Positions 15,588 to 24,124 of a stretch of 64,000 nucleotides of DNA are shown one piece after another. The translations under genes and the position numbers were made by a program. The number at the start of each line of letters is the position of its first letter. The first letter of the stretch is position 1. The stretch is from Desulfovibrio sp. JC022. GTDB lineage: Bacteria > Desulfobacterota > Desulfovibrionia > Desulfovibrionales > Desulfovibrionaceae. The stretch spans positions 62,001-126,000 of the forward strand of contig NZ_VOPZ01000010.1 of assembly GCF_010470665.1 (NCBI RefSeq), written 5' to 3'. The notes beneath the pieces were generated by a model. The model saw only the letters and a program-made list of their open reading frames with translations, did not search any database and was not told the origin of the DNA.

Positions 15588-17747
15588 TTAAACTATGAAG
15601 TTGTCATTCGAAATATTTTCAGGAACCGATAAGCCGGCTTCAAAATCATAAAGATTCTCATCCACCAGCACGGCATAACTTTCATCCACGATCTCAATTG
15701 CGCCCATATCATTCAGCGCGGCAAATTGATGCGTATAAACCTGCACCGTAAACTGCTGTAGTTTACGCAGGATGGTTGCCGGAAAATCTGTAAAAACCAA
15801 ATCACGCAGCAATTTTTCGGCTTTATCATTGTATTTAACAATAATCGGGACCATTTCATTTTCAATAAGCCGGAACTTTTTGGCAGCCGTGCGGAAATCC
15901 CATTGGCCGTGGGGACTGTTCAAATCTTCAAGCACATTCTTTTTGTCTAACTGGTCACTTTTAAGCCAATAGGTATCCGCAAAAAAATGATGCATTGCTT
16001 CCGGGGAAAATGAATCTTCAGAATATAAACGCAATGTGTTTTGTGCATTACCCGCTGCCTGCCGGAAGTGCCCGGCTAATCCTTCAGCAGGCTCAAAGAC
16101 CGTGACCTGTCCCATTCCCGCCAATTCCCCTTCGCGGTTACATCTTCCCGCAGCCTGAGCAATTGAATCGAGCCCGGCCAGTTCGCGAATAACAACAGGG
16201 AAGCTCACATCTACCCCGGCCTCAATAAGCTGAGTGCTGACGATACGGCACGGTTTGCCCGCAGCAAGTCTAGCGCGAATATTCGTAAGGACTTCCGAGC
16301 GGTGCGCCGGACACATCAATGCACTCAAATGGACCGCTCCCGATTCGTCTTTAATCTTGGAAAACAACTCCGCTGCACGAGCTCTGGTATTAACGATGCA
16401 CAAGCCCTGCTCTGCCCCACAAATTTCCTGCGCAACTTCATCAAGGGACAGAACGCCTTTGTCTTGCAGCTCTGTGCGTTTGAATTCCTTATGCATACGG
16501 TCCGGGTCCGGCGCGAGCTCTGCGGCTATTTCCAGACCATCGGTAAAATTTTCAGATTTCTGCAATGCGGGCTGGGTGGCGGTACAGAGTACAACACTGG
16601 AATTATAATTCTCAACTAACTCCTCAAGAGCACGCATGCACGGCTTGAGATATTCGACAGGCAGCATCTGGGCTTCGTCTAAAATTACGACCGATCCGGC
16701 AAGATTATGAAGCTTTCGGCAGCGTGAAGGCTTTGCAGCGAAAAGGGATTCGAAAAACTGAACATTGGTTGTCACCACAATTGGTGCATCCCAGTTTTCA
16801 CAGGCCAGACGATGTTTAAGGTCCGCACAAGGAATTTCCTCCTCATCCTTCAGCTTGCTGTCATCAAAATTGCTATGGTGCTCAACTACAGAACCGGGAG
16901 GGAAAATATCTTTAAAAACACGGGAGTTCTGCTCAATAATCGACGTGTAGGGAATAACGTAAATAATCCTGCGCATACCGTATTTCAGGGCATGTTTCAG
17001 GGCGAAGGCCATGGAGGTAAGAGTTTTTCCGCCTCCGGTAGGTACTGTGAGAGAGAAAAGGCCGGGATTCAGGTCTGCACTTTCAAGGCAATGGTCCAAA
17101 ATTTCACAACGAAGCTTGTTAATGTGAGTGTCCGGCTTGAATTTGCTAATCCGCTCGTTAAGCCTCTCATTTAGAACTTCCAAGCTGGGCCCTGCTTCAC
17201 GCATGGAAAATTTTTTTGAATCCATGAACCGCTCGGTATCCAAAAAATCTGCGTCCACCAGTGCCGAAAAAAGCATGCGGGTAAAAAATGATAATTGAAA
17301 TGCAGAGGTAGGAGTGAAGGGAAGCTCTGCGGGAGCAAGCTTAGATGAAATTTCCGGTACGGACTCCATATAAGGCTCCGCCTTCTCCAAAATATCATCG
17401 AGAGATTCGCCCAATGGAGAATTTATAGAGTCCGGCAATCCGCCATGGTGTCCAGCAATGCAGAAAGACAATAATTTTCCAGCCTGACCAAGCTTATCGG
17501 ACAGCAACCTGGCACCGATACTTTTATGGTCGACTCTCGCATTTGAATTTGAATGAAGTTTTTTCTGGAAATCAGCCTTAAATTTGCCATAATCATGAAA
17601 TTTTCCAGCTAATTCACCCCAGTCTGAACCACCAAAAACAGCCGAAAATTCAGAGGCAAATTCTGCCACACCAATCAAATGATCATCGAGAAGCTGCCAT
17701 TCATCCTTATCAACACCCTCTTTCGTATGCGCGTAATACACATGCAC
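15588..17747 (-). CDS. cas3: CRISPR-associated helicase-nuclease Cas3, type I-C
   Basis: The 719-residue protein joins an N-terminal HD nuclease domain and a superfamily 2 helicase. HD residues are in KFHDYGKFKADF (H51, D52) with AGHHGG further on. Helicase motifs follow: VPTGGGKTLTS (Walker A), LDEAQMLP (Walker B variant of DEAH), CTATQP (motif III) and QAAGRCNREG (motif VI). It unwinds and degrades DNA marked by Cascade. It is the first gene of the cas operon. The 188 bp upstream to the relaxase gene is AT-rich and probably contains the cas promoter, though I cannot place it. Confidence 0.97.
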   Translation of the reverse strand: MHVYYAHTKEGVDKDEWQLLDDHLIGVAEFASEFSAVFGGSDWGELAGKFHDYGKFKADFQKKLHSNSNARVDHKSIGARLLSDKLGQAGKLLSFCIAGHHGGLPDSINSPLGESLDDILEKAEPYMESVPEISSKLAPAELPFTPTSAFQLSFFTRMLFSALVDADFLDTERFMDSKKFSMREAGPSLEVLNERLNERISKFKPDTHINKLRCEILDHCLESADLNPGLFSLTVPTGGGKTLTSMAFALKHALKYGMRRIIYVIPYTSIIEQNSRVFKDIFPPGSVVEHHSNFDDSKLKDEEEIPCADLKHRLACENWDAPIVVTTNVQFFESLFAAKPSRCRKLHNLAGSVVILDEAQMLPVEYLKPCMRALEELVENYNSSVVLCTATQPALQKSENFTDGLEIAAELAPDPDRMHKEFKRTELQDKGVLSLDEVAQEICGAEQGLCIVNTRARAAELFSKIKDESGAVHLSALMCPAHRSEVLTNIRARLAAGKPCRIVSTQLIEAGVDVSFPVVIRELAGLDSIAQAAGRCNREGELAGMGQVTVFEPAEGLAGHFRQAAGNAQNTLRLYSEDSFSPEAMHHFFADTYWLKSDQLDKKNVLEDLNSPHGQWDFRTAAKKFRLIENEMVPIIVKYNDKAEKLLRDLVFTDFPATILRKLQQFTVQVYTHQFAALNDMGAIEIVDESYAVLVDENLYDFEAGLSVPENISNDNFIV

Positions 17748-17935
17748 CCCCTCATCATCTGGCGGTAGTCATGATAAGCTGCTATTGAATTTTAAAAATA
17801 ACTCAGCAGCAACGTACGCCTATCATTTAAAAAATTCAACCACCTGTATCATATTACGTAAAAACATACGCATTCTCATTAGAAAAGCAGCCACATATCT
17901 TCAAAAGCAACTTCTTACTTATTATATATTGCAAG

Positions 17936-19555
17936 CTACCTAACCATCCCTTTCTCCCACCCCCGCGCAACCACATTCCCAGAAACCTTAGCCTTCCGCC
18001 CGAACATCATCCGCCCCAGCTCCAGCGCAACCCGCTCCGCACCGGGATCACCCACGCTAAAAAAAATCTTATCGCCATTGTCTTTCACCATGGCTCCATT
18101 CTTCAGCGTATAGAGGACATTGCCGGACGAATCCACGCGCCAAGTCAGTCCGGCCATGACACTTTGTTCCTCGCCACCTGTATTTCGGTTGGATTCCTCA
18201 GCTTGTAATTGCAGCATTTTTGAAATGGACAGCAGCCTGCGCTTGTCTTTCCAGACGAAGGAGGAATCCTTTCTGATTTCGCTTTGTTTACGCTTCAGGG
18301 TTGAGAGCTTGCTGCCACGGTTATCCCTTTCCGGTTTATTTTCAGAACTGATGGATTCCTTCTTCGACCGCAGAATTTCTAAGGCAACTTCATCGCCGTT
18401 TTCGGCCTTCCATTTCAGAAAATCGTTCCATCTGCTGAATGGTGTTTGTTCTCGTAGGGCTGCACGCTTTTCAGTCATTTCCTTTTTGAAGGTTTCGATC
18501 TCGACATTTTTCCTATCTGTCGCCAAAGCAAGTAAACGGGCCTTGTTGTTGGGGCGGAGCTGGGAGTCCTTTTTGGTCTTCTTTATTTTCTGATTCCAGA
18601 ACGTGGTGATTATTTTCCAACGAGCGTCCTGTTCTTCTTTCAAGGATTCGTAGGCTATCTTTCTGGATTCGATGACCGTGCGGTACTCGGCGTACAATTC
18701 TTCGCGATATTTGTGCAGCGGCCTTGAAATATATCGTTCCTTTTCCTCCACCTTGAATCCGAAAGGCTTTTGGAACTTTCCCAGCTTGGCTTCCAGTTTA
18801 GGCTTGGAAAAATCCCGGTCGAGGCTGCTGGCTTTGATGGCCGTTTTGGAATGGAGGTCTTTTATGCTGCATCCATTGCCGCGCAGCCGGATCTCGATGC
18901 CGATTTGCGTTAGGGATTTATGGAAGCTCTGCCAGTTTTGCGCGGAGCGCAAGGACTCCAAAATGAAATCCTTGCGTTCCTTGATATATGAATCAAATGA
19001 TTGCTGCCCGGAATGGGCTTCATAGCTGGCAGCTCGATCGTTTGTGCGTTTGGGGTCGCTTTCCTTTTGCCTGCCGTTATCAACTTTCAGGCCGAACTTC
19101 TGCTCCAGTTCACGGTGCAGCCAGTCGCGTTTGTAGAAATCACGGTATGGCTCGTGGCGGGTCAAAGTCTCCGGGTGAATCATGTTGTAGGCGATATGCA
19201 TGTGCAGGTTGTTGGTGTTTTTGTGAACCCCGCAATGCCGCTGGTGTTCCTCAAATCCCAGAGCCTTAGAAAACTCCTGCTCAATTTCTTTATAAGTTTC
19301 CGGCGTAAGGACGGACTCATCTTCAGGCCTGAAGGAAACTATCAAATGATAGGTCTTTTCCTTGCGGGTACGCTTATTCAAATCCTGAGTATCGAGCACT
19401 TCCTGAATGGCCAGTTCGTAATCATCACCGGCCCAGCAGCCAGCACACCACGACATCAAGCTCTTTTCGCCCTTGTGCTTGGCATCGGCAATGTATGCGG
19501 CGAGTCGGCGGTAGTTGTCGTTTTGCGGCTTGCAAGCAATCCTTCGGCTGATCAT
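17936..19555 (-). CDS. MOBP-type relaxase (TraI/MobA-like)
   Basis: The 539-residue protein starts MISRRIACKPQNDNYRRLAA with Y15 a candidate nucleophile near the N-terminus. The metal-binding histidine motif is in NNLHMHIAYNMIHPET (about 130-145), preceded by HLIVSFRPEDE. The middle part is charged and probably helical. The C-terminal ~70 residues (WRVDSSGNVLYTLKNGAMVK to RMMFGRKAKV) resemble the LPD7-type domain of large relaxases. It nicks the transfer origin and leads one strand into a recipient. It overlaps mobC by four bases. No type IV secretion genes are in the window, so the element would need transfer machinery from elsewhere. Confidence 0.88.
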   Translation of the reverse strand: MISRRIACKPQNDNYRRLAAYIADAKHKGEKSLMSWCAGCWAGDDYELAIQEVLDTQDLNKRTRKEKTYHLIVSFRPEDESVLTPETYKEIEQEFSKALGFEEHQRHCGVHKNTNNLHMHIAYNMIHPETLTRHEPYRDFYKRDWLHRELEQKFGLKVDNGRQKESDPKRTNDRAASYEAHSGQQSFDSYIKERKDFILESLRSAQNWQSFHKSLTQIGIEIRLRGNGCSIKDLHSKTAIKASSLDRDFSKPKLEAKLGKFQKPFGFKVEEKERYISRPLHKYREELYAEYRTVIESRKIAYESLKEEQDARWKIITTFWNQKIKKTKKDSQLRPNNKARLLALATDRKNVEIETFKKEMTEKRAALREQTPFSRWNDFLKWKAENGDEVALEILRSKKESISSENKPERDNRGSKLSTLKRKQSEIRKDSSFVWKDKRRLLSISKMLQLQAEESNRNTGGEEQSVMAGLTWRVDSSGNVLYTLKNGAMVKDNGDKIFFSVGDPGAERVALELGRMMFGRKAKVSGNVVARGWEKGMVR

Positions 19556-19869
19556 ATTCTGCGAACCTTCTGGAGCAGTCTGCCCTGAAGCCGACGAATA
19601 TCTTCAAGCAGTCTTTCCGCTTTGCCCCGGTTTTCGTCATCGTCCAGAATCATCATTTTTAATAAGCCGCCCAAGCGGCCCTGATCGGCATTGAGCTTCA
19701 AAAGTTCCCGGCGGGCCTGCTGGTCAGTGCTGCTTCTGATTTCATGTCCCAGAGATACGGCCTTAACGAAAGCAGACAGCGAGAGACTGCACTGTTGCGC
19801 AGTCTCGCTGATCTGTTTGTATTCCTCGTCTGAAACGTAGGTTTTAATGATTTGCTTCTTTGAAGGCAT
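19552..19869 (-). CDS. MobC-like relaxosome accessory protein
   Basis: A 105-residue basic protein. It starts with a ribbon-helix-helix type segment (KKQIIKTYVSDEEYKQI, then AQQCSLSLSAFVKAVSLGHE) and has a helical C-terminus. This is the usual shape of MobC/MbeC proteins, which bind near nic and help the relaxase. It is translated just before the relaxase with an ATGA overlap. The candidate oriT repeat ends 34 bp upstream of its start codon, the usual position of an oriT beside mob genes. Confidence 0.82.
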   Translation of the reverse strand: MPSKKQIIKTYVSDEEYKQISETAQQCSLSLSAFVKAVSLGHEIRSSTDQQARRELLKLNADQGRLGGLLKMMILDDDENRGKAERLLEDIRRLQGRLLQKVRRI

Positions 19870-19902
19870 TAACCACCCATCCTTATATTTTATTTTTCAA
19901 TT

Positions 19903-20005
19903 CACGTTGAACCGAAGGTGAATAAGCCGACCACAGCCCCAAGGCTGTGCAGGACGTAAGGTCAACCGCTTTGAAAAAGTGGGTCTACCTTACCTGTCCT
20001 GCCTT
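19903..20005 (+). repeat. structured ~102-bp repeat, copy 2 (candidate oriT of element A)
   Basis: It begins CACGTTGAACCGAAGGTGAA. Next comes the hairpin CACAGCC/GGCTGTG (19932-19938, 19943-19949). The long inverted repeat GCAGGAC...GTCCTGC follows, with an inner CCGCTTT/AAAGTGG hairpin. The second pair of the first hairpin is A:T here, T:A at 40117 and T·G at 4041. The 3' end CTGTCCTG|CC differs at one base from the MOBP nic core TATCCTG|C (RP4), with G at 20001. Its place upstream of mobC and the relaxase supports an oriT. Confidence 0.72.
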
Positions 20006-20214
20006 CTGACTCCATGATACAGGATGATATAGATTGATATTTTGGAACCAATTCAAGGGAAATAAACAAAAATTGCTCATAATAACCAACAAAATCAAAG
20101 AGCATCAAAAAGCTGCATTTTTTATCAAAAAATACCATGAGACAAACGGTCACCGCTCATCATTCGTTTTTATTTTTTCTAACTCACTATGCTTAGCTCC
20201 TTTTTTATTTTTCA

Positions 20215-20272
20215 TTGCGAATTTTGCGATCTTTGCGAATTTACTGACAACGCAGTGGAGTAAATTCGCAAA
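20215..20272. repeat. TTGCGAAT repeat cluster with 14-bp inverted repeat
   Basis: TTGCGA occurs at 20215, 20224 and 20233. The last is part of TTTGCGAATTTACT (20232-20245), whose perfect reverse complement is at 20259-20272, reaching the stop of the DUF3987 gene. A T run is absent on the minus strand, so a simple terminator is unlikely. It could be an iteron group or operator for the replication genes. The rest of 20006-20214 is AT-rich with nothing else I can support. Confidence 0.55.
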
Positions 20273-20273
20273 A

Positions 20274-21980
20274 TTAGCTTTTTTCGCATAAATAAAATAT
20301 TTTTCTGGGCCACCCGCCTCCCTGCGGTTTTGTCTCCTCTACCCGAATATTTCGGCTGGCTAGGAGGTTGTTCAGGGCCACGGTCATTTTCTGTTTTGAG
20401 ATGTGGTTTCCAAAGAATTTGTACAGCCCGGAGGTGTCGAGCATTCCGCCGGACTCCCCCAGAGCTTCCATGATTTTCTGGCTGGTCGAATCGCTTTCCA
20501 ATCCGGCGAAAATGAACCGCGCTGACTGTTCACAATAATCCCAGAGCGCAAGGGCTGCTTTCAGATGGGGAAGGCGGACGCTTCCGCTGCCATCAAGCAG
20601 GGCATAGATGAGAGCAATGCGCCGGACATATGCTTCGGATCGGTTCAGCACCGAGCCGAGCAGGTCTGTACGTTCTTTCGCCAGTTGCGGATAGACCGCG
20701 CCCCATTGGTTACGGGCTTCAGGGTCAAAATCCATCTGGGAACGCTCCTTTGCGAAGTCCAGCAACTCGAAGAGCTTCTTTTGAAACTCCTTCACACGCT
20801 GGCTGTCCAAAGGCTCAGGAAAAGGAATCAATTTTGTTCTGCGAACGCAGAGCCAGAGAAAACGGTTTGCAAAACCATTGAAGATCTCAACCCGATCAAG
20901 ACGGGCGTGCAGCTCTTGCAAAGTGATGTGGGTGGTAATGGCGACATGCGGATCAGTTGCCACCAGCTTGCTGGTTTTAGTCAGCGGTTCGATGGTTCCG
21001 CCGTCAAAGAGAGTACGAACGATTGTCGAGAGGGTGTTCCCTTCCCGCTTTGTGCAGGCCAAGGCCCCGGCGAATTCTGGATCAAGGATGAAAAGCCGTT
21101 TATCCTCAACGCCGGGATCAATGGTGATCCGCTCGCCGACTCCGGTGCTTTTATCGACCTGATATTTCAATTCCGGGTCACGGATGGCATAAATAAGGCC
21201 CTCACCACTGGAAAGTGGACCGGAGGATGTCTGTGCCGACCCCCATCCTTTATCATTGAAGGAGAACAACTCCCGGATGGGAATTGAGGAAGTCCCTTTA
21301 CGGGCCTTTGAACTCTGCCCGACCAATACGGCATTGATCCGGCTGTACTGCTTCTCTCCGGCAAACATATGCGGGGACTGCCCGACTTCAACACCAAAGC
21401 GACATAGGAAAGTCGCAAGTACGGCAATAGGATCAGCTTCTGAGTTCTCCACTGCGAACCGGGCAAATTCACCAGCCAAACCGTAAAAGACATTTGGATT
21501 TGGGACAGGCCAAGCCGAAGTTGCGATGCTGGAATACGGATTACTTTCTTCAACAACCTTCTTCCCGGCCTGTACGCCGCTCTGGATGGTCCGTTGGATT
21601 TCCTGCGTTCCCAATCCCGCTTTCAAAGCAGCTTTAGCAACGTCACTAACGGAATTCTCTCCGGCCTTCCCAGACGCAATGTCTTTACCTACCTGAAAAG
21701 CGACCTTGTTCAATGAATCGTTACGCCTGCCCTCTTCGGCCTTCAGCATGGATTGGGCATATGAAGACGCCTTCAGACTGCCGGATCGCGCACCGGAAGC
21801 AATCAGCTCGATCAGCCAGATCGGTGCTTCAGCAAGAGGACGTCCTTTTGTCCACTGATAGGGATTACCCGAAGCATGGATTGACGGCGGTAGGATGATG
21901 TAACCGCCAGTTCCACGAATATCGATTCCTTTGCCTATCTTGCTGGCAGAGTTGCGGATCTCGATTTCGGCAGGCTTCAT
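20274..21980 (-). pseudogene. prim-pol/DUF3987 replication protein, C-terminal part of a broken gene
   Basis: The 568-residue frame starts inside a primase-polymerase domain: GIDIRGTGGYIILPPSIHAS is the C-terminal end of an AEP prim-pol. A DUF3987-type ATPase-like domain follows (LVGQSSKARKGTSSIPI) and continues to IFAGLESDSTSQKIMEALGE, with a helix-turn-helix tail. Such proteins replicate plasmids and integrative elements. The N-terminal half of the prim-pol is in the next frame (21977-22228), and about 40-45 residues that normally lie between the parts are missing, including the histidine motif. An ATGA overlap could allow both to be translated, but the primase site is probably lost. The ATPase part looks intact. 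Confidence 0.7.
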
Positions 21981-22228
21981 AAAGAATAGATGCCGTGCGG
22001 CGGATCAATATCCAGCACAAAGCTGTTGGCTCCGGTGGGGCTGCCGATATTCGCCTGTGGGAATTGCTGCCACCAGCGGGAGATCTGATTTGTGTCAGTG
22101 GTCGCGTTTTTGAATCCGCCAGAAACGCAGGGGCGTTTTCCCACGCAAGGGAAGACCGGGATGCCCGCCGCAGCGTATTGCAAAGCTGCCTCGGCCACAC
22201 CGAGCTTATTAATATTGATAAGGTCCAT
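21977..22228 (-). pseudogene. N-terminal fragment of the prim-pol domain
   Basis: From the ATG at 22228 this frame encodes 83 residues, MDLININKLGVAEAALQYAA and onward. The order AGIPVFPCVGKRP, then WWQQFPQANIGSPTGANSFV, then LDIDPPHG matches the start of bifunctional primase-polymerases, with the metal-binding DxD in LDIDP. It stops with TGA soon after and overlaps the 568-residue frame by four bases. I prefer 22228 over 22261 because GAGGG lies just upstream and the overlap with the AlpA-like gene disappears. It was originally one gene with the downstream frame. Confidence 0.68.
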
Positions 22229-22236
22229 GCCGCCCT

Positions 22237-22476
22237 CTACTGGCTGCGAGCTTCGAGCCACTGCACGAGGCTTTCACGGGTGTAGACGACACGGCCACCT
22301 ATCTTAATAGATTGCGGTCCGAGTCCGGCGGAATCGAGATTCGCCATATGTCCGATGCTGATGAGTGAACCTAAATATTTAGGAAGATCCTTGCGGGGAA
22401 CAAGGGGAGGAAGTGTTTCAAGAAGGCTCTCGAAAACTGTCTGCTGGAAATAATCTTTTAATTTTTGTCGTGCCAT
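22237..22476 (-). CDS. AlpA-like helix-turn-helix DNA-binding protein
   Basis: A 79-residue protein with a MerR/AlpA-like reader helix region: LVPRKDLPKYLGSLISIGHM, then GLGPQSIKIGGRVVYTRESL, then VQWLEARSQ. The last part is the typical end of such excisionase-type regulators. They control or direct excision of integrated elements or regulate downstream replication genes. It lies eight bases before the prim-pol fragment, so both probably share a transcript. Confidence 0.78.
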   Translation of the reverse strand: MARQKLKDYFQQTVFESLLETLPPLVPRKDLPKYLGSLISIGHMANLDSAGLGPQSIKIGGRVVYTRESLVQWLEARSQ

Positions 22477-22545
22477 GCGGCTACCTCCAAATTTATTTGT
22501 GAATCTGAAGGTAGCTGAAATTTCAGCCAGTTAAAGTACTATGAC

Positions 22546-23742
22546 TCAACTATTACTTACTATTACGCTGCTAAAAATCTTCCTAACTTTCGCGTTATAA
22601 TTTCTCAAAAAAGACTCTTCCTGCATACTTGGTTTATTCCTGTCGTTGACGACATTGCAAAGGACATCACCGTCAAAATAGATTGTCCTGCGCACTTTTT
22701 CAGACTCATTTCTGACAAAAGAATTTTGCGGACCGCTATATTTTTCCCGCATTGCTTCCCATAAATCGGGGCAGGAAATTTCCAAATTTTCAGCCAGAAA
22801 AGGAGCGGCCATAAATGCGAGTGAAATGGCATATCCGTCAAAACCTTCTGCTGAAACATAATCACCAGCACTGCCATTTTCCTTTTCAGCATCCGCAAGC
22901 TTTAAAGACTCATCATGACCTAAGGGCCTCATCTTTTTCTCTTGCTCACTTTCGGGGGCTTTACCTGAATCAAGTTCGCGTTGCTCTTCCAGCCTTCTAC
23001 TTAGATCCTGCGTTGAAACTTTTAACGTCCCGGAATGCTCCAAGGTCCAATCCCGCATATATCTATTGCGTTCAGATTCAAGCTGAAATCGTAATTCCGG
23101 TGGATTCTTCCTTGAAAGCAATTCACCCAGCAATTCCATTTCTTCAAAGAGCAAAGTGGTTTCAGGCTTTGGGAACACCCTGTGAACAAGAGCAATCTTG
23201 ATAAGATCATTGGAAGCCTTAAAAATTCGCCATAATGAAGCAAACTGGATCAGTGCAAGTTTATCCCGCCGACTCATTGCACGCTTCAAATTACTCCCGG
23301 CCAACCCCGGCAGCTCTTCATTGAAGACAAATCTATTAAAAAAATCCGTATAACTCTTTACCTCATCACGGTTTATGCTTTTCCTTTTTAGTTCTGAAAC
23401 AAAATGCTGAACATGATGTCCATCAATCAAATCAACCCTGTGATGGCTATCCAGAACCGCAAAAGCCCAAAAGAAATGTGCTTCACAAATTTTTATAAAA
23501 CTCTCATCAAAAACATTTTCGCTGATAGATGTCCCGGCAGCACCAAGCAGGGAAAAAGCATTCAGGAGATTGTGATATAGGCGATCTTCGGTAGCGAGTA
23601 TTTTTGCCCGTTCTTCCCTTTTGCCGGGGAAAAGCATCGCTACCGGATTTGTCTTCAGCAGTATCTTAGAAGGCATCTGCGGGCGGAGAGTTCGCTTGTA
23701 TCCATAGGCCCGAAGTGAAATAAGCATATTTTTAAAATTCAT
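22546..23742 (-). CDS. hypothetical protein at the right end of element A
   Basis: A 398-residue protein that I do not recognise. It is largely helical and soluble, with no signal peptide or membrane span. A conserved-looking stretch is FFWAFAVLDSHHRVDLIDGH (about 93-112), rich in D and H. A charged linker (RRLEEQRELDSGKAPESEQE) separates N- and C-terminal parts. It lies upstream of the AlpA-like gene on the same strand, 69 bp away, and ends element A's coding set. It could be cargo or part of the replication/excision module. No function can be claimed. Confidence 0.65.
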   Translation of the reverse strand: MNFKNMLISLRAYGYKRTLRPQMPSKILLKTNPVAMLFPGKREERAKILATEDRLYHNLLNAFSLLGAAGTSISENVFDESFIKICEAHFFWAFAVLDSHHRVDLIDGHHVQHFVSELKRKSINRDEVKSYTDFFNRFVFNEELPGLAGSNLKRAMSRRDKLALIQFASLWRIFKASNDLIKIALVHRVFPKPETTLLFEEMELLGELLSRKNPPELRFQLESERNRYMRDWTLEHSGTLKVSTQDLSRRLEEQRELDSGKAPESEQEKKMRPLGHDESLKLADAEKENGSAGDYVSAEGFDGYAISLAFMAAPFLAENLEISCPDLWEAMREKYSGPQNSFVRNESEKVRRTIYFDGDVLCNVVNDRNKPSMQEESFLRNYNAKVRKIFSSVIVSNS

Positions 23743-23836
23743 TTTACATAACCGTGTTTAAATTGGTCCCAAAACCGTCAGCAGGTAACGGCTTGTGACC
23801 TGAAGCTATCTTATATTTTCTGAAAATTAAAACGGT

Positions 23837-23875
23837 GGTACCACTTTCTAACTGGCACCAAATTGGTACTCAATT
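23837..23875. repeat. GGTACC-type end repeats, right end of element A
   Basis: GGTACCA at 23837-23843 and TTGGTACTCAATT at 23863-23875 repeat the motifs found beside the left att site (2664-2685). They lie 48-86 bp left of the tRNA fragment at 23923. The matching pair marks both ends of the same element. Confidence 0.55.
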
Positions 23876-23885
23876 CACCAGACAC

Positions 23886-23921
23886 AAGAAAAGGGTCTAC
23901 ATCTACAAGATGCAAACCCTT
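23886..23921 (-). terminator. tRNA-type terminator beside the 23.9-kb att site
   Basis: On the minus strand AAGGGTTTGCATCTTGTAGA and onward folds as AAGGGT...ACCCTT with an inner CATCT/AGATG pair, followed by TTCTTGTG. It stands just after the CCA end of the displaced tRNA fragment, as the terminator at 41766 does for the intact gene. Confidence 0.6.
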
Positions 23922-23922
23922 G

Positions 23923-23976
23923 ATTTAACTGGAGCCAACGATCGGAATTGAACCGACGGCCTGCTGGTTACGAATC
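23923..23976 (-). repeat. displaced tRNA-Thr 3' end, att site between elements A and B
   Basis: These 54 bases are identical to 41802-41855, covering the 3' flank, CCA, acceptor strand, T arm and anticodon region through CGAATC. Identity then stops. It is the junction of element A (left) and element B (right). Confidence 0.9.
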
Positions 23977-24092
23977 TCATCCCTCCCTGTTTTACTGGAC
24001 CCCACCAAGTTGTATTGTGTTGTAAATTCAGCAGGTTGAATAAACCGTACTTTGTGGTAAGTTGTAACAAATTAGATAGTTTTTACTCCCTA

Positions 24093-24124
24093 GGGTAGCA
24101 ATGGGGGTAGCAGCGAGGGTAGCA
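24093..24124 (+). repeat. three GGGTAGCA repeats, left end of element B
   Basis: GGGTAGCA occurs at 24093-24100, 24105-24112 and 24117-24124, exactly 12 bp apart. It recurs at the right end of element B (41742, 41753). The last copies supply the GAGGG ribosome site of the integrase, so an integrase bound here could also repress its own translation start region or promoter. Confidence 0.65.
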
